From contig NZ_CP047118.1 of NCBI RefSeq assembly GCF_030440555.1, positions 806,001-870,000 on the forward strand: a stretch of 64,000 nt of DNA, given 5' to 3'. Each line of letters opens with the position of its first letter. The stretch's first letter is position 1. The translations under genes and the position numbers were made by a program. The notes under the pieces are model-generated. The model saw only the letters and a program-made list of their open reading frames with translations, searched no databases and had not been told where the DNA came from. Shown piece by piece: positions 36,354 to 46,219 of the stretch. The stretch comes from Corynebacterium caspium DSM 44850. GTDB lineage: Bacteria; Actinomycetota; Actinomycetes; Mycobacteriales; Mycobacteriaceae.

Positions 36354-38633
36354 ATGTCAGAACACCGTTCCCGCCCTCGTTCGGGCGTTAATGTACGAGG
36401 AATGTCGGCACGACTAGCACGTAGCCTTACTGGAAACCGCGTTAAGGTCAATCCTGTTTTAGCTCCGTTGCTTAGCATCCACCGACAATTCCATCCCCGG
36501 GCCGATGCAGAGCTCTTAGAGCGCGCTTATACCACGGCTGAATCCTTACACGAAGGGGTTTTCCGTAAATCTGGGGAACCCTATATCACCCATCCTTTGG
36601 CAGTGGCCACTATCGCCGCTGAGATAGGCATGGATAACACTACCTTGGTAGCGTCATTGCTACACGACACAGTGGAAGATACTGACTACAGCCTCGAAGA
36701 TTTAACCGCTGATTTCGGCGAAGAAGTAGCCCGACTTGTAGATGGGGTAACTAAACTCGATAAGGTAGCACTCGGCGCAGCCGCAGAGGCAGAAACTATC
36801 CGCAAGATGGTAGTTGCCATGGCCCATGATCCCCGAGTGCTAGTTATTAAAGTGGCAGACCGTCTGCATAATATGCGCACCATGCGCTTTTTGCCCCCAG
36901 AAAAACAGGCTCTAAAAGCGCGGCAAACCCTGGAAGTAATTGCTCCACTAGCACATCGTCTGGGTATGGCTTCGGTGAAGTGGGAGCTAGAGGATCTCTC
37001 TTTTGCCATCCTGTACCCCAAGAAATATGACGAAATTGTGCGCCTAGTTGCTGATCGTGCCCCGCAACGCGATAGTGCCCTCGATGAGATTATGTCTCAA
37101 GTTAAAGAGGCCTTACAGGTAAATAATATTGCCGCTGAGGTGATGGGGCGGCCCAAGCATTACTGGTCTATTTACCAGAAGATGATTGTGCGCGGTCATG
37201 AATTTGATGAAATTTTTGATCTGGTAGGTATCCGGGTTTTAGTTGACTCTGTCAATGACTGTTATGCCGCAGTAGGTGTTGTGCACTCGCTTTATTCAGC
37301 GATGCCAGGGCGTTTCAAAGACTATATTTCGGCTCCGCGTTTTGGGGTTTATCAGTCTTTGCACACCACCGTGATGACTAATACCGGACGCCCTTTGGAA
37401 GTACAGGTGCGCACCCATGAAATGCACTATAACGCCGAATATGGCATTGCTGCCCACTGGCGTTATAAGGAAACCAAGGGCTCACATAAAGGCGATAAAT
37501 CTGAAGTTGATCAGATGGCCTGGATGCGCCAACTGCTGGATTGGCAAAAAGAAGCCGCTGATCCCAATGAGTTCCTGGACTCTTTGCGCTATGACTTAAG
37601 CTCCAAGCAAATTTTCGTCTTTACCCCTAAAGGCGACGTAGTAAATCTGCCAGTTAATGCCACACCGGTAGATTTTGCTTACGCTGTGCACACTGAAGTG
37701 GGGCACCGCTGTATTGGTGCAAAGATTAATGGCAAATTGGTAGCCTTGGAAACTGCCCTTAAATCAGGGGACCGTGTTGAGATCTTTACTTCTAAGGATG
37801 TTAATGCTGGACCTTCTAGAGACTGGCTGGAATTTGTAGTTTCCCCGCGCGCCCGTAGCCGTATTCGCCAATGGTTCCAAAAGGAACGCCGCGAGGAAAA
37901 CCTAGAGGCCGGTAAAGATGCTTTAGCCTTGGAATTACAGCGCGGCGGCTTGCCGATGCATCGCCTGCTCACCCCGCAAACTGTTAAAGATGTAGCTACC
38001 CAACTGCACTATCCAGATATTGGGGCTTTATATGCCGCTATTGGTTCTGGCCATATTTCTGCCAAGATAGTGGCACACCGGCTGATTGCTATTTTTGGTG
38101 ATGAGTCAGCCGCTGAAGATGAACTAGCCGGCCGGATTCCATTTTCAGAGCTAATCAGTGCCCGGCCGCAAAAATCAGAGACGGCCACTGGGATTTTAGT
38201 TGCTGGTAGCCCCGATGTGATGGCTAAACTTGCTAAATGTTGCCAACCAGTACCAGGCGATAAAATATTTGGCTTTGTAACTCGTGGTGGCGGAGTGTCG
38301 GTACACCGGGTTGATTGCTCAAATGCGGCCAAGTTAAAACAGGAAACCCAACGCTTAATAGAGGTTTCTTGGGCTGCTGAGGGGGCCGGATCTGTATTTA
38401 GCGCTACCGTGCAAGTGGAATCCCTAGACCGCGAAGGCTTGCTAATGGATGTCACCAGAGTGGTATCTGAACAAAAGCTTTCCCTAGAAGCTATGAATTC
38501 GAGTACTTCCTCAGACCATATTGCGACAGTGCGCTTCACCTTTACAGTTTCTGATGCCAAGCAATTGGGGGTAGTTATGACCTCCCTGCGCAATGTAGAA
38601 GGCGTATTTGATGTCTTCCGGGTGCGTTCCTAG
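36354..38633 (+). CDS. rel: Bifunctional (p)ppGpp synthetase/hydrolase
   Basis: Stringent response enzyme. The 759-aa protein has an HD hydrolase domain ([14 protein letters not shown] with His80, LLHDTVEDT with H104-D105, and [16 protein letters not shown]), a synthetase domain ([41 protein letters not shown]), a TGS domain ([24 protein letters not shown] in part) and a C-terminal zinc-finger/ACT region (KCCQPVPGD; final 75 residues). Both active sites look intact, so it should make and degrade the alarmone. A strong terminator follows. Confidence 0.97.
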   Translation: MSEHRSRPRSGVNVRGMSARLARSLTGNRVKVNPVLAPLLSIHRQFHPRADAELLERAYTTAESLHEGVFRKSGEPYITHPLAVATIAAEIGMDNTTLVASLLHDTVEDTDYSLEDLTADFGEEVARLVDGVTKLDKVALGAAAEAETIRKMVVAMAHDPRVLVIKVADRLHNMRTMRFLPPEKQALKARQTLEVIAPLAHRLGMASVKWELEDLSFAILYPKKYDEIVRLVADRAPQRDSALDEIMSQVKEALQVNNIAAEVMGRPKHYWSIYQKMIVRGHEFDEIFDLVGIRVLVDSVNDCYAAVGVVHSLYSAMPGRFKDYISAPRFGVYQSLHTTVMTNTGRPLEVQVRTHEMHYNAEYGIAAHWRYKETKGSHKGDKSEVDQMAWMRQLLDWQKEAADPNEFLDSLRYDLSSKQIFVFTPKGDVVNLPVNATPVDFAYAVHTEVGHRCIGAKINGKLVALETALKSGDRVEIFTSKDVNAGPSRDWLEFVVSPRARSRIRQWFQKERREENLEAGKDALALELQRGGLPMHRLLTPQTVKDVATQLHYPDIGALYAAIGSGHISAKIVAHRLIAIFGDESAAEDELAGRIPFSELISARPQKSETATGILVAGSPDVMAKLAKCCQPVPGDKIFGFVTRGGGVSVHRVDCSNAAKLKQETQRLIEVSWAAEGAGSVFSATVQVESLDREGLLMDVTRVVSEQKLSLEAMNSSTSSDHIATVRFTFTVSDAKQLGVVMTSLRNVEGVFDVFRVRS

Positions 38634-38680
38634 AAAGCCCTTCGTCGCAGGCGTTATATGCTTGCGTTTAAATCAAAAAT

Positions 38681-38726
38681 AAGGCTGTGGGTCTGTACTC
38701 TAAGGTACAGACCCACAGCCTTTATT
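38681..38726. terminator. Strong bidirectional terminator after rel
   Basis: A perfect 18-bp stem (38681-38698 with 38705-38722) of AAGGCTGTGGGTCTGTAC type with A-run before and TTTATT after. It serves rel (plus) and the small secreted protein gene (minus). Confidence 0.92.
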
Positions 38727-38793
38727 CTAGTTCAATTCTAATTCAGCCGAACCCTTGCAGGGCCCTAAACACAAGAGTTAGAGGCTAATAAAA

Positions 38794-39057
38794 TTAGAAC
38801 TTCAAGCTGCCTAGACGGCTGGCGATGGTTACTACGGATCCAAGAGCGGCAAGAATGGCAGTAATAACGCCAATCCACTCACGGATTTCCTTGGGATCGG
38901 AGCTACCTTTTTCTTTTCCGGCGGCAGGGGCATCTGCCTGAACCTCAACTGCGGCCGGGGTGGCTTCAGTTGCGGTTGCGGGAACGGTTAGGGCACCGGT
39001 CATGATGGCAATGGAGGTAGCGCCGGCAATAACTGCCTTGCGAGAGAAAAGCTTCAT
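38794..39057 (-). CDS. Small secreted/membrane peptide, family not recognised
   Basis: From ATG 39057 (AGAAGGA 8-9 nt upstream) an 87-aa precursor is predicted. I know no family name for it. Residues 1-29 look like a Sec signal peptide (basic MKLFSRK, hydrophobic core, cleavage near PATA). The mature part has an Ala/Pro/Glu-rich stretch (TPAAVEVQADAPAAGKEKG), then SSDPKEIREW and a C-terminal hydrophobic, possibly amphipathic helix (IGVITAILAALGSVVTIASR) ending LGSLKF. A longer in-frame start at 39153 has no ribosome site. Between rel and the cyclophilin gene, C. glutamicum also has, as I recall, a short secreted-protein gene. A pore-forming or envelope-associated role is a guess. Confidence 0.75.
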   Translation of the reverse strand: MKLFSRKAVIAGATSIAIMTGALTVPATATEATPAAVEVQADAPAAGKEKGSSDPKEIREWIGVITAILAALGSVVTIASRLGSLKF

Positions 39058-39199
39058 AAAATAGTCCTTCTGCAGAGGGTATAGATAACAGTGCTTATCA
39101 TATGGGGGTAACCCCTGATATGGCAACCACGTGGCCCATATTTGAGCCCGCATCTATGGTAGCGAAAATATCTAGAAATAACGTTCAGTTTGCCTTTTC

Positions 39200-40051
39200 T
39201 TATTTCACAGCCACTTTTGTGATCTTTACCTCATTTGCGGGGGCGCCGTCTGGAGCTCCATCTTTAGCTCCGGCTTCAGCGATTTTATCTAGAGTTTTAA
39301 GGCCAGAATCATCGATCTGTCCGAAGTAGGTATACAGCGGAGGCAGTGGAGAATCTTGGAAATTCAAGAAGAACTGGGAGCCGTTGGTATCTGGGCCAGC
39401 ATTTGCCATAGCGATGGAACCGCGCGGATAAATAGCGGGGGTATTGGTATCAGTGGCTTCATCAGTGGGATATTCATTTGCGAACTGGAAACCAGGACCA
39501 CCAGCACCAGAACCGGTGGGATCGCCACACTGCAAGACGAAAATGCCAGAGGTAGTCAGGCGATGACAGATGGAGTTGTCGTAGTAGCCAGACTTAGCCA
39601 AATGCTCTACAGCATTTACGGTACAAGGTGCTACTTCGCGATCTAGCTCCATGCCAATGGGGCCTTGGGTGGTATCGAAATTGATCTTGACTTTGCCGCG
39701 GGCAGAAATATTTTCAGTACTCGGAGCAGTGGCGCCATTAGCTTCGCGGCCATCAGCTTCGTATTTACAGCTCACAGTTTCAGCCAGGGGAGTTTCTCGC
39801 ACCATGGCTAGGGGAGTGAATTCTGGAGTTTCCGAAGTAGAGGTAGCCGTCGAATCTTTATCTTTGGCAGCTTCGGTGGAGTCGCTATTGCGAGTAGTGG
39901 CAAACCAAATTGCGCCCACAATGGCCACAATGATCACTAAAGCTATGGCTACCACGCTAAGTGGGCCTATTTTCTTTTTGCGGTAGCGGCTTTTTATGGC
40001 CTTATCTAGAGTGGCTAGGGCTTCGTCGCCCCGCTGTGCGTTATTAGTCAC
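39200..40051 (-). CDS. Membrane-anchored cyclophilin-type peptidyl-prolyl isomerase
   Basis: Extracytoplasmic foldase. The 283-aa product starts at GTG 40051 and has a short cytosolic N-terminus (KAIKSRYRKKK), one membrane helix (about 29-50), a Ser/Thr linker, and a cyclophilin domain from residue 120. Recognisable parts are INFDTTQGPIGMELDREVAP, NSICHRLTTSGIFVLQCGDP, IYPRGSIAMANAGPDTNGSQFFLNF in part, and YTYFGQIDDSGLKTLDKIAEAG. The conserved Arg of the cyclophilin F-H-R block is present as CHRL. It probably acts on exported proteins. Confidence 0.92.
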   Translation of the reverse strand: MTNNAQRGDEALATLDKAIKSRYRKKKIGPLSVVAIALVIIVAIVGAIWFATTRNSDSTEAAKDKDSTATSTSETPEFTPLAMVRETPLAETVSCKYEADGREANGATAPSTENISARGKVKINFDTTQGPIGMELDREVAPCTVNAVEHLAKSGYYDNSICHRLTTSGIFVLQCGDPTGSGAGGPGFQFANEYPTDEATDTNTPAIYPRGSIAMANAGPDTNGSQFFLNFQDSPLPPLYTYFGQIDDSGLKTLDKIAEAGAKDGAPDGAPANEVKITKVAVK

Positions 40052-40215
40052 CGGTGTGGTTCTACTTTCCTATTTTTCCAGGATGTATATGGTCTGAAAT
40101 TAAACTTTATACAGTTTAATCTAAAGAGGGCTAAAGATGCCGGCGCAGGAGACGTTGGCAGGTAGAAATATTTGGCTTAATAATCAACCGTAATGCAATA
40201 GGGGGACAAGCGTCC

Positions 40216-40221
40216 TATACT
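40216..40221 (+). promoter_or_regulatory. Leaderless -10 element of tpx
   Basis: TATACT followed by 7 nt (TGCGGAC) and ATG 40229. No Shine-Dalgarno is visible. Confidence 0.5.
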
Positions 40222-40228
40222 TGCGGAC

Positions 40229-40729
40229 ATGGCTACAACACACTTACAAGGCACTCCTGTTCGCACCTCTGGTGAATTACCTGCGGTTGGTGAAAAACTG
40301 CCTGAGATCCATCTTGTAGGGCAAGATTTTCAAAACTTCTCAACCGCTGATCTAGCTGGTCAGCGCATCGTACTAAATATTTTCCCCTCTATTGATACCG
40401 GTGTTTGTGCAATGTCGGTACGTCATTTCAATCAAGATGCCGCTGATTTGGAAAACACTGTAGTTGTTTGTGCTTCTGCAGATTTACCCCCAGCTTTAGC
40501 GCGTTTCTGTGGTGCAGAAGGTATTGAGAACCTGCGTATGGGTTCTTCTTTCCGCACAGATTTCGGCCAGAATTTTGGGGTTACCTTGGAAGAATCCCCA
40601 CTTCAAGGCTTGCTAGCTCGGGCCGTAATAGTTGCCGATGTTGATGGCACTGTGCTCCACACGGAGTTAGTTCCAGAGATTTCTACCGAACCCAATTATG
40701 AAGCTGCCCTGCAGGCGCTAGCTTCCTAA
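40229..40729 (+). CDS. tpx: Thiol peroxidase (atypical 2-Cys peroxiredoxin)
   Basis: Reduces H2O2 and alkyl hydroperoxides with thioredoxin. The 166-aa protein has peroxidatic Cys60 in FPSIDTGVCAMSVRHFN and resolving Cys94 in LPPALARFCGAEGIENL, the same spacing as in E. coli Tpx. TGVC replaces the more usual TPVC, and the upstream Thr57 of the catalytic triad is kept. It is transcribed divergently from the cyclophilin gene and is probably leaderless. Confidence 0.95.
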   Translation: MATTHLQGTPVRTSGELPAVGEKLPEIHLVGQDFQNFSTADLAGQRIVLNIFPSIDTGVCAMSVRHFNQDAADLENTVVVCASADLPPALARFCGAEGIENLRMGSSFRTDFGQNFGVTLEESPLQGLLARAVIVADVDGTVLHTELVPEISTEPNYEAALQALAS

Positions 40730-40778
40730 GTTTTTGCAGCTCAGCTAATTTGAGTGGTCGGCTGTTTTATTTCTGATC

Positions 40779-40784
40779 TACGAT
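40779..40784 (+). promoter_or_regulatory. Leaderless -10 element of the MBL-fold hydrolase gene
   Basis: TACGAT followed by 6 nt (GTATTC) and ATG 40791; no Shine-Dalgarno. Confidence 0.45.
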
Positions 40785-40790
40785 GTATTC

Positions 40791-41438
40791 ATGCAGATTA
40801 TGGGATTTCCAGCCGGCCCTTATAAAACCAATTGCTACCTGGTATGTTCCGATACTCATGCGGCAGTAATTGATCCGGGGATGCATGCAGCTAATTATGT
40901 GCGTGAAGTGTTGGCCGATAAGAACCTAAAACTAGATAAGATTGTGCTAACTCATGGCCATGTTGATCACACCCGTGATGCCGCTGAGCTGGCTGCCGAA
41001 TTTCAAGCCCCGGTATACATCCATCCAGCCGATGCTTTTATGTTGGTAGATGGTTCCGGGGTTTCAGAACGCAGCTTATTGCTATTTAACTGTGCGGAAA
41101 TGGTGCCAATTACTGATCCCACCGCGCTTATAGATGGTCAATCTATTAGTTTGGCAGGTTCAGAATTTATGGTGCATCACGCTCCGGGACACTCTCCTGG
41201 AAGCGTGCTCTTGGTGAATGCTGAAGTTGCTTTCACCGGGGATGTGCTATTTCGAGGTTCGGTAGGACGCACGGATCTGCCGCATTCAAATCCTGGCGAT
41301 ATGTTAGATACTTTGGCCGGACCAGTCTGGAATCTAGCCAATGAGCTTGCTATTTTACCAGGTCATGGGGCTACTTCCTCGATGCGTCGGGAGCGGGCAA
41401 CTAACCCATTTCTGAAAAGCTTGGCTAAGAAGGACTAG
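40791..41438 (+). CDS. MBL-fold metallohydrolase (glyoxalase II-like)
   Basis: A zinc hydrolase of the metallo-beta-lactamase superfamily. The 215-aa protein has [18 protein letters not shown], the metal motif [16 protein letters not shown] (HxHxDH), a His in [28 protein letters not shown], and a late His in [10 protein letters not shown]. The substrate could be a thioester such as S-lactoylglutathione or a mycothiol adduct. It lies 11 nt upstream of hisS on the same strand, a grouping conserved in corynebacteria. Confidence 0.9.
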   Translation: MQIMGFPAGPYKTNCYLVCSDTHAAVIDPGMHAANYVREVLADKNLKLDKIVLTHGHVDHTRDAAELAAEFQAPVYIHPADAFMLVDGSGVSERSLLLFNCAEMVPITDPTALIDGQSISLAGSEFMVHHAPGHSPGSVLLVNAEVAFTGDVLFRGSVGRTDLPHSNPGDMLDTLAGPVWNLANELAILPGHGATSSMRRERATNPFLKSLAKKD

Positions 41439-41449
41439 TATCGGCAGGC

Positions 41450-42739
41450 GTGAATAAAACGCATAAACAGCAGCCTTTTCAAGCACCTAAAGGTGTACCA
41501 GATTATATTCCGCCACAGTCCGCAGCCTTTTTGGCAGTGCGCGATAATTTCACGCACCAAGCGCACTTAGCAGGATATCAGCATATTGAATTGCCGATAT
41601 TTGAAGAGACTGGGCTTTTTGCGCGCGGTGTTGGGGAATCCACAGATGTAGTCAGCAAGGAAATGTATACCTTTGCTGATCGTGGGGAACGTTCAGTAAC
41701 TTTGCGACCCGAAGGAACCGCCGGGGTGATGCGAGCTGTTATCGAACATCACCTAGATCAAGGGCAGCTGCCAGTAAAACTTAATTATGCCGGCCCATTT
41801 TTTCGCTATGAGCGCCCGCAAGCAGGCCGGTATCGCCAGCTTCAACAAGTAGGTGTTGAAGCTATCGGTATAGATGACCCGGCCTTAGATGCAGAAATAA
41901 TCGCGTTGGCTGATAGGTGTTATCGCTCTTTGGGGCTAAAGGGTTTCCGTCTGGAAATCAACAGTTTAGGCGATGACAACTGTCGTCCAGCTTATCGGGC
42001 AAAGCTGCAAGAATTTTTGCAAAAACTGCCCTTAGATGAAGAAACTCAAAAGCGGGCCATCATTAATCCGCTGCGAGTTTTAGATGATAAGCGCCTCGAA
42101 GTGCAAGAAATGCTAGTAGACGCCCCACTTATGCTCGATTATTTAGATGCCCCGTGCAAAGAGCATTTTGAGACCGTTACTGGGCTCCTTGATGACCTCG
42201 GGGTGCAATATGTGATTAATCCGCGAATGGTGCGCGGTTTGGATTATTACACCAAGACCTGTTTTGAATTCATTCATGATGGTTTGGGCGCCCAATCAGG
42301 TATTGGCGGTGGCGGCCGTTATGACGGTCTCATGGGGGTCCTTGGCGGCAAGGATCTCTCCGGTGTGGGATTTGGTTTAGGCGTGGATCGTACTTTGCTA
42401 GCGCTAGCGGCAGAAGGAATAGGCTTAGAAGAGCTTGGAGTGCATCGTCGGGTAGATGTTTATGGCATTCCATTAGGGGAGGCTGCGCGCAAAGAGATGG
42501 TAAAAGTCATCGATAAGCTGCGCGCCCAGGGAATTGCTGCAGATATGGTTTATGGTTCCCGCGGGCTAAAAGGTGCTATGAAAGGCGCAGACCGGGCGCG
42601 AGCACGCTACGCCTTAGTTTTAGGTGATGAAGAACTTGCCGCAGGCACTATTGCGCTGCGCGATCTAGATGCTCATCAGCAGGAAAATATTGCGCTAGCT
42701 GATATTTGTACTGCTATGCAGCAGCGGTTTAATAGCTAG
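41450..42739 (+). CDS. hisS: Histidyl-tRNA synthetase
   Basis: Class II synthetase for tRNA-His. The 429-aa protein starts at GTG 41450 and has [15 protein letters not shown], motif 1 area [21 protein letters not shown] in part, motif 2 [20 protein letters not shown], the histidine-binding [15 protein letters not shown], and motif 3 [13 protein letters not shown] with [11 protein letters not shown] preceding it. The C-terminal anticodon-binding domain is intact. It converges on sdaA with 6 bp between stops and no clear terminator. Confidence 0.97.
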   Translation: MNKTHKQQPFQAPKGVPDYIPPQSAAFLAVRDNFTHQAHLAGYQHIELPIFEETGLFARGVGESTDVVSKEMYTFADRGERSVTLRPEGTAGVMRAVIEHHLDQGQLPVKLNYAGPFFRYERPQAGRYRQLQQVGVEAIGIDDPALDAEIIALADRCYRSLGLKGFRLEINSLGDDNCRPAYRAKLQEFLQKLPLDEETQKRAIINPLRVLDDKRLEVQEMLVDAPLMLDYLDAPCKEHFETVTGLLDDLGVQYVINPRMVRGLDYYTKTCFEFIHDGLGAQSGIGGGGRYDGLMGVLGGKDLSGVGFGLGVDRTLLALAAEGIGLEELGVHRRVDVYGIPLGEAARKEMVKVIDKLRAQGIAADMVYGSRGLKGAMKGADRARARYALVLGDEELAAGTIALRDLDAHQQENIALADICTAMQQRFNS

Positions 42740-42745
42740 TTGGGT

Positions 42746-44140
42746 TTAACACTCGGTTTGGCTTACCGGTAATCCCAGGGTTATCGCTAGCCCACCCATT
42801 GAAGTTTCTTTATATTTATCTAACATATCGCGCCCGGTTGCGGCCATAGTTTGGATTACATCGTCCAGGCTAACTCGGTTAGTTGCATCACCTAATTGGG
42901 CCATCCGGGCGGCGTTTATGGCTTTTACTGCCCCGATAGCATTTCTTTCAATACAAGGTATCTGTACTAAACCACCTACAGGATCACAGGTCAGGCCCAG
43001 ATTATGTTCGAGGGCAATTTCTGCCGCATTTTCTACTTGGCGGGGACTACCGCCCAAAATTGCGCATAGACCAGCTGCTGCCATAGACGCCGCTGAGCCT
43101 ACCTCGCCTTGGCAGCCTACTTCGGCGCCAGAAATTGAAGCATTTTCTTTAATTATTAGCCCCACAGCGGCGGCGGTTAGTAAGAACTGATATGCGGTTT
43201 CGGTAGTAAAGCCTGGAATGAAATCTCGGGCATAGTGTAAAACTGCCGGAATAATACCAGCTGCCCCATTCGTCGGAGCAGTGACAACTTTGCCACCGGC
43301 AGCATTTTCCTCATTTACTGCTAAGGCATATAAATTCGTCCAGTCCATTACCTGCATACTGGTATCTTTTTGGGCTTCTGGCGTGCACAGATAACGATAT
43401 AAACCAGGAGCCCGCCGCTTTACTTTTAATCCTCCGGGAAGTTCACCCTCAGTGCTAATACCAGCGGTAACACAAGCTCGCATGGTATCCCATACCTGGT
43501 TTAGGTGCGTGGTAAGTGGATCTGGATCAGTAGGGGTTGCCGGATTTAGGATCCATTCATTAGCTCGCATAATTTCCGCGAAAGTTTTATTTTCTCGCTT
43601 AGCGATAGCTAGTAGTTCAGCTCCAGTTCGGAAAGGGTAGGGGAGTTGTTCTTTAAGAGATTCTTCGGCACTATTTAGCCCGGCTTGGTCTGCAGCTAAT
43701 TGGGCAGCAGTTTTAATGAAGCCTCCGCCGACAGAATAATAATATTGCTGCGGACCTAGCTCTTTGCCTTGGTGATCATAAGCTTGGAAGCTTAGCCCGT
43801 TGGGGTGTCCACTTAGCGGGGGGATGGAAAATTTTAGGTTATAGCTGAGCTCTCCGGCTGGCCCGTGAATAGTTCCTTGCGGGGATATCGGGGTGCCAGG
43901 TAGTGGATGAATATCTGCGGAAATAGTGGTGGGCAGATATCCAACTAGCCCAAGTAGTACTGCTCTATCTGTGTGATGTCCGCGTCCCGTGGCCGCAAGA
44001 GAACCATATAGCCCAATATCTACGTGGCTAGGGAAGTGTGGAAGTTGGGAAATAAATTGGGAGGCTGCACGCATGGGGCCTACAGTGTGCGAGGAAGAAG
44101 GCCCAATTCCAATGCTAAAAATTTCGGTTGTACTGATCAT
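42746..44140 (-). CDS. sdaA: L-serine dehydratase (iron-sulfur type, single chain)
   Basis: Deaminates L-serine to pyruvate and ammonia with a [4Fe-4S] cluster. I place the start at ATG 44140, giving [22 protein letters not shown], the common N-terminus, 464 aa. Longer frames add a non-homologous stretch. The fused beta and alpha parts are both present. Cluster Cys candidates are in [18 protein letters not shown] and [33 protein letters not shown] and the closing MGGLAITLG are typical. The upstream region has three tandem 9-bp repeats (44190-44216). Confidence 0.94.
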   Translation of the reverse strand: MISTTEIFSIGIGPSSSHTVGPMRAASQFISQLPHFPSHVDIGLYGSLAATGRGHHTDRAVLLGLVGYLPTTISADIHPLPGTPISPQGTIHGPAGELSYNLKFSIPPLSGHPNGLSFQAYDHQGKELGPQQYYYSVGGGFIKTAAQLAADQAGLNSAEESLKEQLPYPFRTGAELLAIAKRENKTFAEIMRANEWILNPATPTDPDPLTTHLNQVWDTMRACVTAGISTEGELPGGLKVKRRAPGLYRYLCTPEAQKDTSMQVMDWTNLYALAVNEENAAGGKVVTAPTNGAAGIIPAVLHYARDFIPGFTTETAYQFLLTAAAVGLIIKENASISGAEVGCQGEVGSAASMAAAGLCAILGGSPRQVENAAEIALEHNLGLTCDPVGGLVQIPCIERNAIGAVKAINAARMAQLGDATNRVSLDDVIQTMAATGRDMLDKYKETSMGGLAITLGLPVSQTEC

Positions 44141-44189
44141 TTTATGGCTCACCACTTTCCCTAAAAATGCTTTGGCTGGGATAAATCTG

Positions 44190-44216
44190 CGGTCTAAACG
44201 GTCTAAACGGTTTAAA
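44190..44216 (-). repeat. Three tandem 9-bp repeats upstream of sdaA
   Basis: CGGTCTAAA, CGGTCTAAA and CGGTTTAAA in direct succession, ending 50 nt before the sdaA ATG. This could be a regulator binding site or simple slippage. Confidence 0.6.
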
Positions 44217-44248
44217 CAGAAAGTTTTGACCAGCCAGGGCAAAGCTGA

Positions 44249-44290
44249 AAGCTGGTGGCTACCTAGCGTAGTAGGTAGCCACCAGCTCTT
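44249..44290 (-). terminator. Terminator of the FMN reductase operon
   Basis: A perfect inverted repeat: AGCTGGTGGCTACCT (44250-44264) with AGGTAGCCACCAGCT (44273-44287). It lies about 30 bp beyond the stop of the minus-strand reductase gene. Confidence 0.8.
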
Positions 44291-44315
44291 GCATATCTGA
44301 GTTTAAGCAGGGATT

Positions 44316-44969
44316 TTAGTTGCCTAAACCGTTAAGAAGATCCTCAAATGGGGTGTAGTTATCTTGCGGAGACTTCGTCTTACTGCGTACAGAAGAAGCG
44401 CTAGCACCTAAGCCACCTACTGAACCTGCGGTAGCTACCATTAATTCAGCGATTTCTGCGGCCGCGCGAGCGATGCGACGGGTAAATTCCGCTCCATCAG
44501 AGCTGCCGAAATCTGCGGTGGCGGCAAATACGGTGGTGGGGACCACATCGGCGTGCATAGCGGTTAATACCGGACGTAAGGCATAATCCAGAGCTAGGCT
44601 GTGTCGCGGGGTGCCAGCAGTAGCGGCAATCAAAGTGGGGATGCCGCGTAGATCATTTTTATCCATGACATCAAGCAGCATCTTTAGCAGGCCCGCAAAG
44701 CTAGCTTGGAAGATGGGGGTGACAATTACCAGGCCATCGGCATTGCGCATGGTATCTACTGCCTCTTCGAGAGCAGGGGAGAGAATGCCGCCGGTAGTCA
44801 TGGCATGAGCTAGATCAACGGCGAGGTTTTTGACCTCAATAGTGGTGGTTTCCATGGATTCGCCGCGACCACCTACTGCAGCTCCTACAGCTTCCCCTAT
44901 GGCAGTTGCCAGGGTGCCGGTGGTTGAGGGAGTGGAAAGCCCGGCGGAGAGAATTACAAGCTTGCGCAT
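44316..44969 (-). CDS. NAD(P)H-dependent FMN reductase
   Basis: Flavodoxin-like reductase that supplies reduced FMN, presumably to the luciferase-like monooxygenase encoded 42 nt upstream. The 217-aa protein has LVILSAGLSTPSTTGTLA, a flavin phosphate loop with an S-T-T variant, then DGLVIVTPIFQASFAGLLKML and LIAATAGTPRHSLALDYALRP, as in MsuE/SsuE-like and corynebacterial CE1759-type reductases. A Shine-Dalgarno (AAGGAA) precedes ATG 44969. The C-terminal 45 residues are an extension (VGGLGASASSVRSKTKSPQDN). Confidence 0.9.
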   Translation of the reverse strand: MRKLVILSAGLSTPSTTGTLATAIGEAVGAAVGGRGESMETTTIEVKNLAVDLAHAMTTGGILSPALEEAVDTMRNADGLVIVTPIFQASFAGLLKMLLDVMDKNDLRGIPTLIAATAGTPRHSLALDYALRPVLTAMHADVVPTTVFAATADFGSSDGAEFTRRIARAAAEIAELMVATAGSVGGLGASASSVRSKTKSPQDNYTPFEDLLNGLGN

Positions 44970-45011
44970 GAGAGTATTCCTTACAGAATTTCTAGAACTT
45001 AAAAGAACTAA

Positions 45012-46142
45012 TTAAGCGTTATTGGCAGCGGAGTTTTTCTCGCCGGGGCGTACTTCAAAATGCGGACCGCTCATAGCTGCCTTGAGGCTGGCGTGGGTGG
45101 GCGGATCGCTGGGTACGTGCTCCGGGCGGCGAGCTTCCATGCGCTTGCGTAGCTCTGGAACTACATCACGTCCTAGGCGTTCAATTTGGTCAAGTACTAC
45201 TTCTAGCGGCAGGCCTGCGTGATCAATTAGGAAGAGCTGGCGCTGGTAGTCTCCTACCCAATCCGCGAACTGCATGGTGCGTTCGATTACTTGCTCTGCC
45301 GTACCCACAGTTAGCGGGGTCATCTCGGTGAACTGCTCCATGGTGGGGCCATGGCCATAAACTGGGGCATTATCGAAGTAGGGGCGGAAGAATTTCTTAG
45401 CTTCAGCTTCGGTATCGCCGATGAAGAACTGGCCACCTAGTCCGACAATGGCTTGGTCAGCGCGGCCGTGTCCGTAGGCTTCGAAGCGGTTGCGGTAGAG
45501 ATTTACCATTGCGGCGGTGTGCTCTTTATTCCAGAAAATATTATTGTGGAAGAATCCGTCGCCATAATATGCAGCTTGCTCTGCGATTTGCGGGGAGCGG
45601 ATGGAGCCGTGCCATACAAATGGGGGTACGTCATCAAGTGGCCAAGGGGTGGAGATGTATTCCTGTAAAGGAGTACGGAATTTGCCTTCCCAGTTTACTG
45701 GGCGTTCCCGCCAAAGACGGCGCAGCAAGTCATAATTTTCTACTGCTAGGGGTATGCCTTGGCGGATATCTTTGCCAAACCAGGGGTATACCGGGCCGGT
45801 GTTGCCGCGGCCCATCATGAGGTCTACACGGCCATGGGAAAGGTGCTGTAAGAAAGCATAATCTTCGGCAATCTTCAACGGATCATTTGTGGTGATCAAG
45901 GTAGTGGCGGTGGAGAGCTGAATATTTTTGGTCTTGGCAGCGATATATCCAAGGTGGGTGGTGGGAGAGGAGGGCACGAAAGGTGGATTGTGGTGTTCGC
46001 CAGTGGCAAATACATCTAATCCTACTTCTTCGGCTTTCAGCGCAATCTGGGTAATTGCATCGATGCGCTCGTGCTCAGTAGGGGTAATACCGGTGGTGGG
46101 GTCGGTGGTTACGTCACCAATGGAAAAAACGCCGAACTGCAT
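45012..46142 (-). CDS. LLM-class FMN-dependent luciferase-like monooxygenase
   Basis: A flavin monooxygenase of the bacterial luciferase family, resembling corynebacterial CE1758-type proteins. The 376-aa protein has LDVFATGEHHNPPFVPSSP, the His-bearing block near residue 50, IQLSTATTLITTNDPLKIAEDYAFLQHLSHGRVDLMMGRG in part, and VWHGSIRSPQIAEQAAYYGDGFF. Its FMNH2 partner is probably the reductase downstream. The substrate is unknown; alkanesulfonate, alkane or antibiotic oxidation are family options. AAAGGAG lies just before ATG 46142, and a 16-bp palindrome sits about 80 bp upstream. Confidence 0.9.
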   Translation of the reverse strand: MQFGVFSIGDVTTDPTTGITPTEHERIDAITQIALKAEEVGLDVFATGEHHNPPFVPSSPTTHLGYIAAKTKNIQLSTATTLITTNDPLKIAEDYAFLQHLSHGRVDLMMGRGNTGPVYPWFGKDIRQGIPLAVENYDLLRRLWRERPVNWEGKFRTPLQEYISTPWPLDDVPPFVWHGSIRSPQIAEQAAYYGDGFFHNNIFWNKEHTAAMVNLYRNRFEAYGHGRADQAIVGLGGQFFIGDTEAEAKKFFRPYFDNAPVYGHGPTMEQFTEMTPLTVGTAEQVIERTMQFADWVGDYQRQLFLIDHAGLPLEVVLDQIERLGRDVVPELRKRMEARRPEHVPSDPPTHASLKAAMSGPHFEVRPGEKNSAANNA

Positions 46143-46219
46143 GATGGGCTCCTTTAAGGCTTTATGGCAATGAAATTATTTAGTGATCTTCCCAGTTAGG
46201 ATTCTTCCGAATGCTCAAC

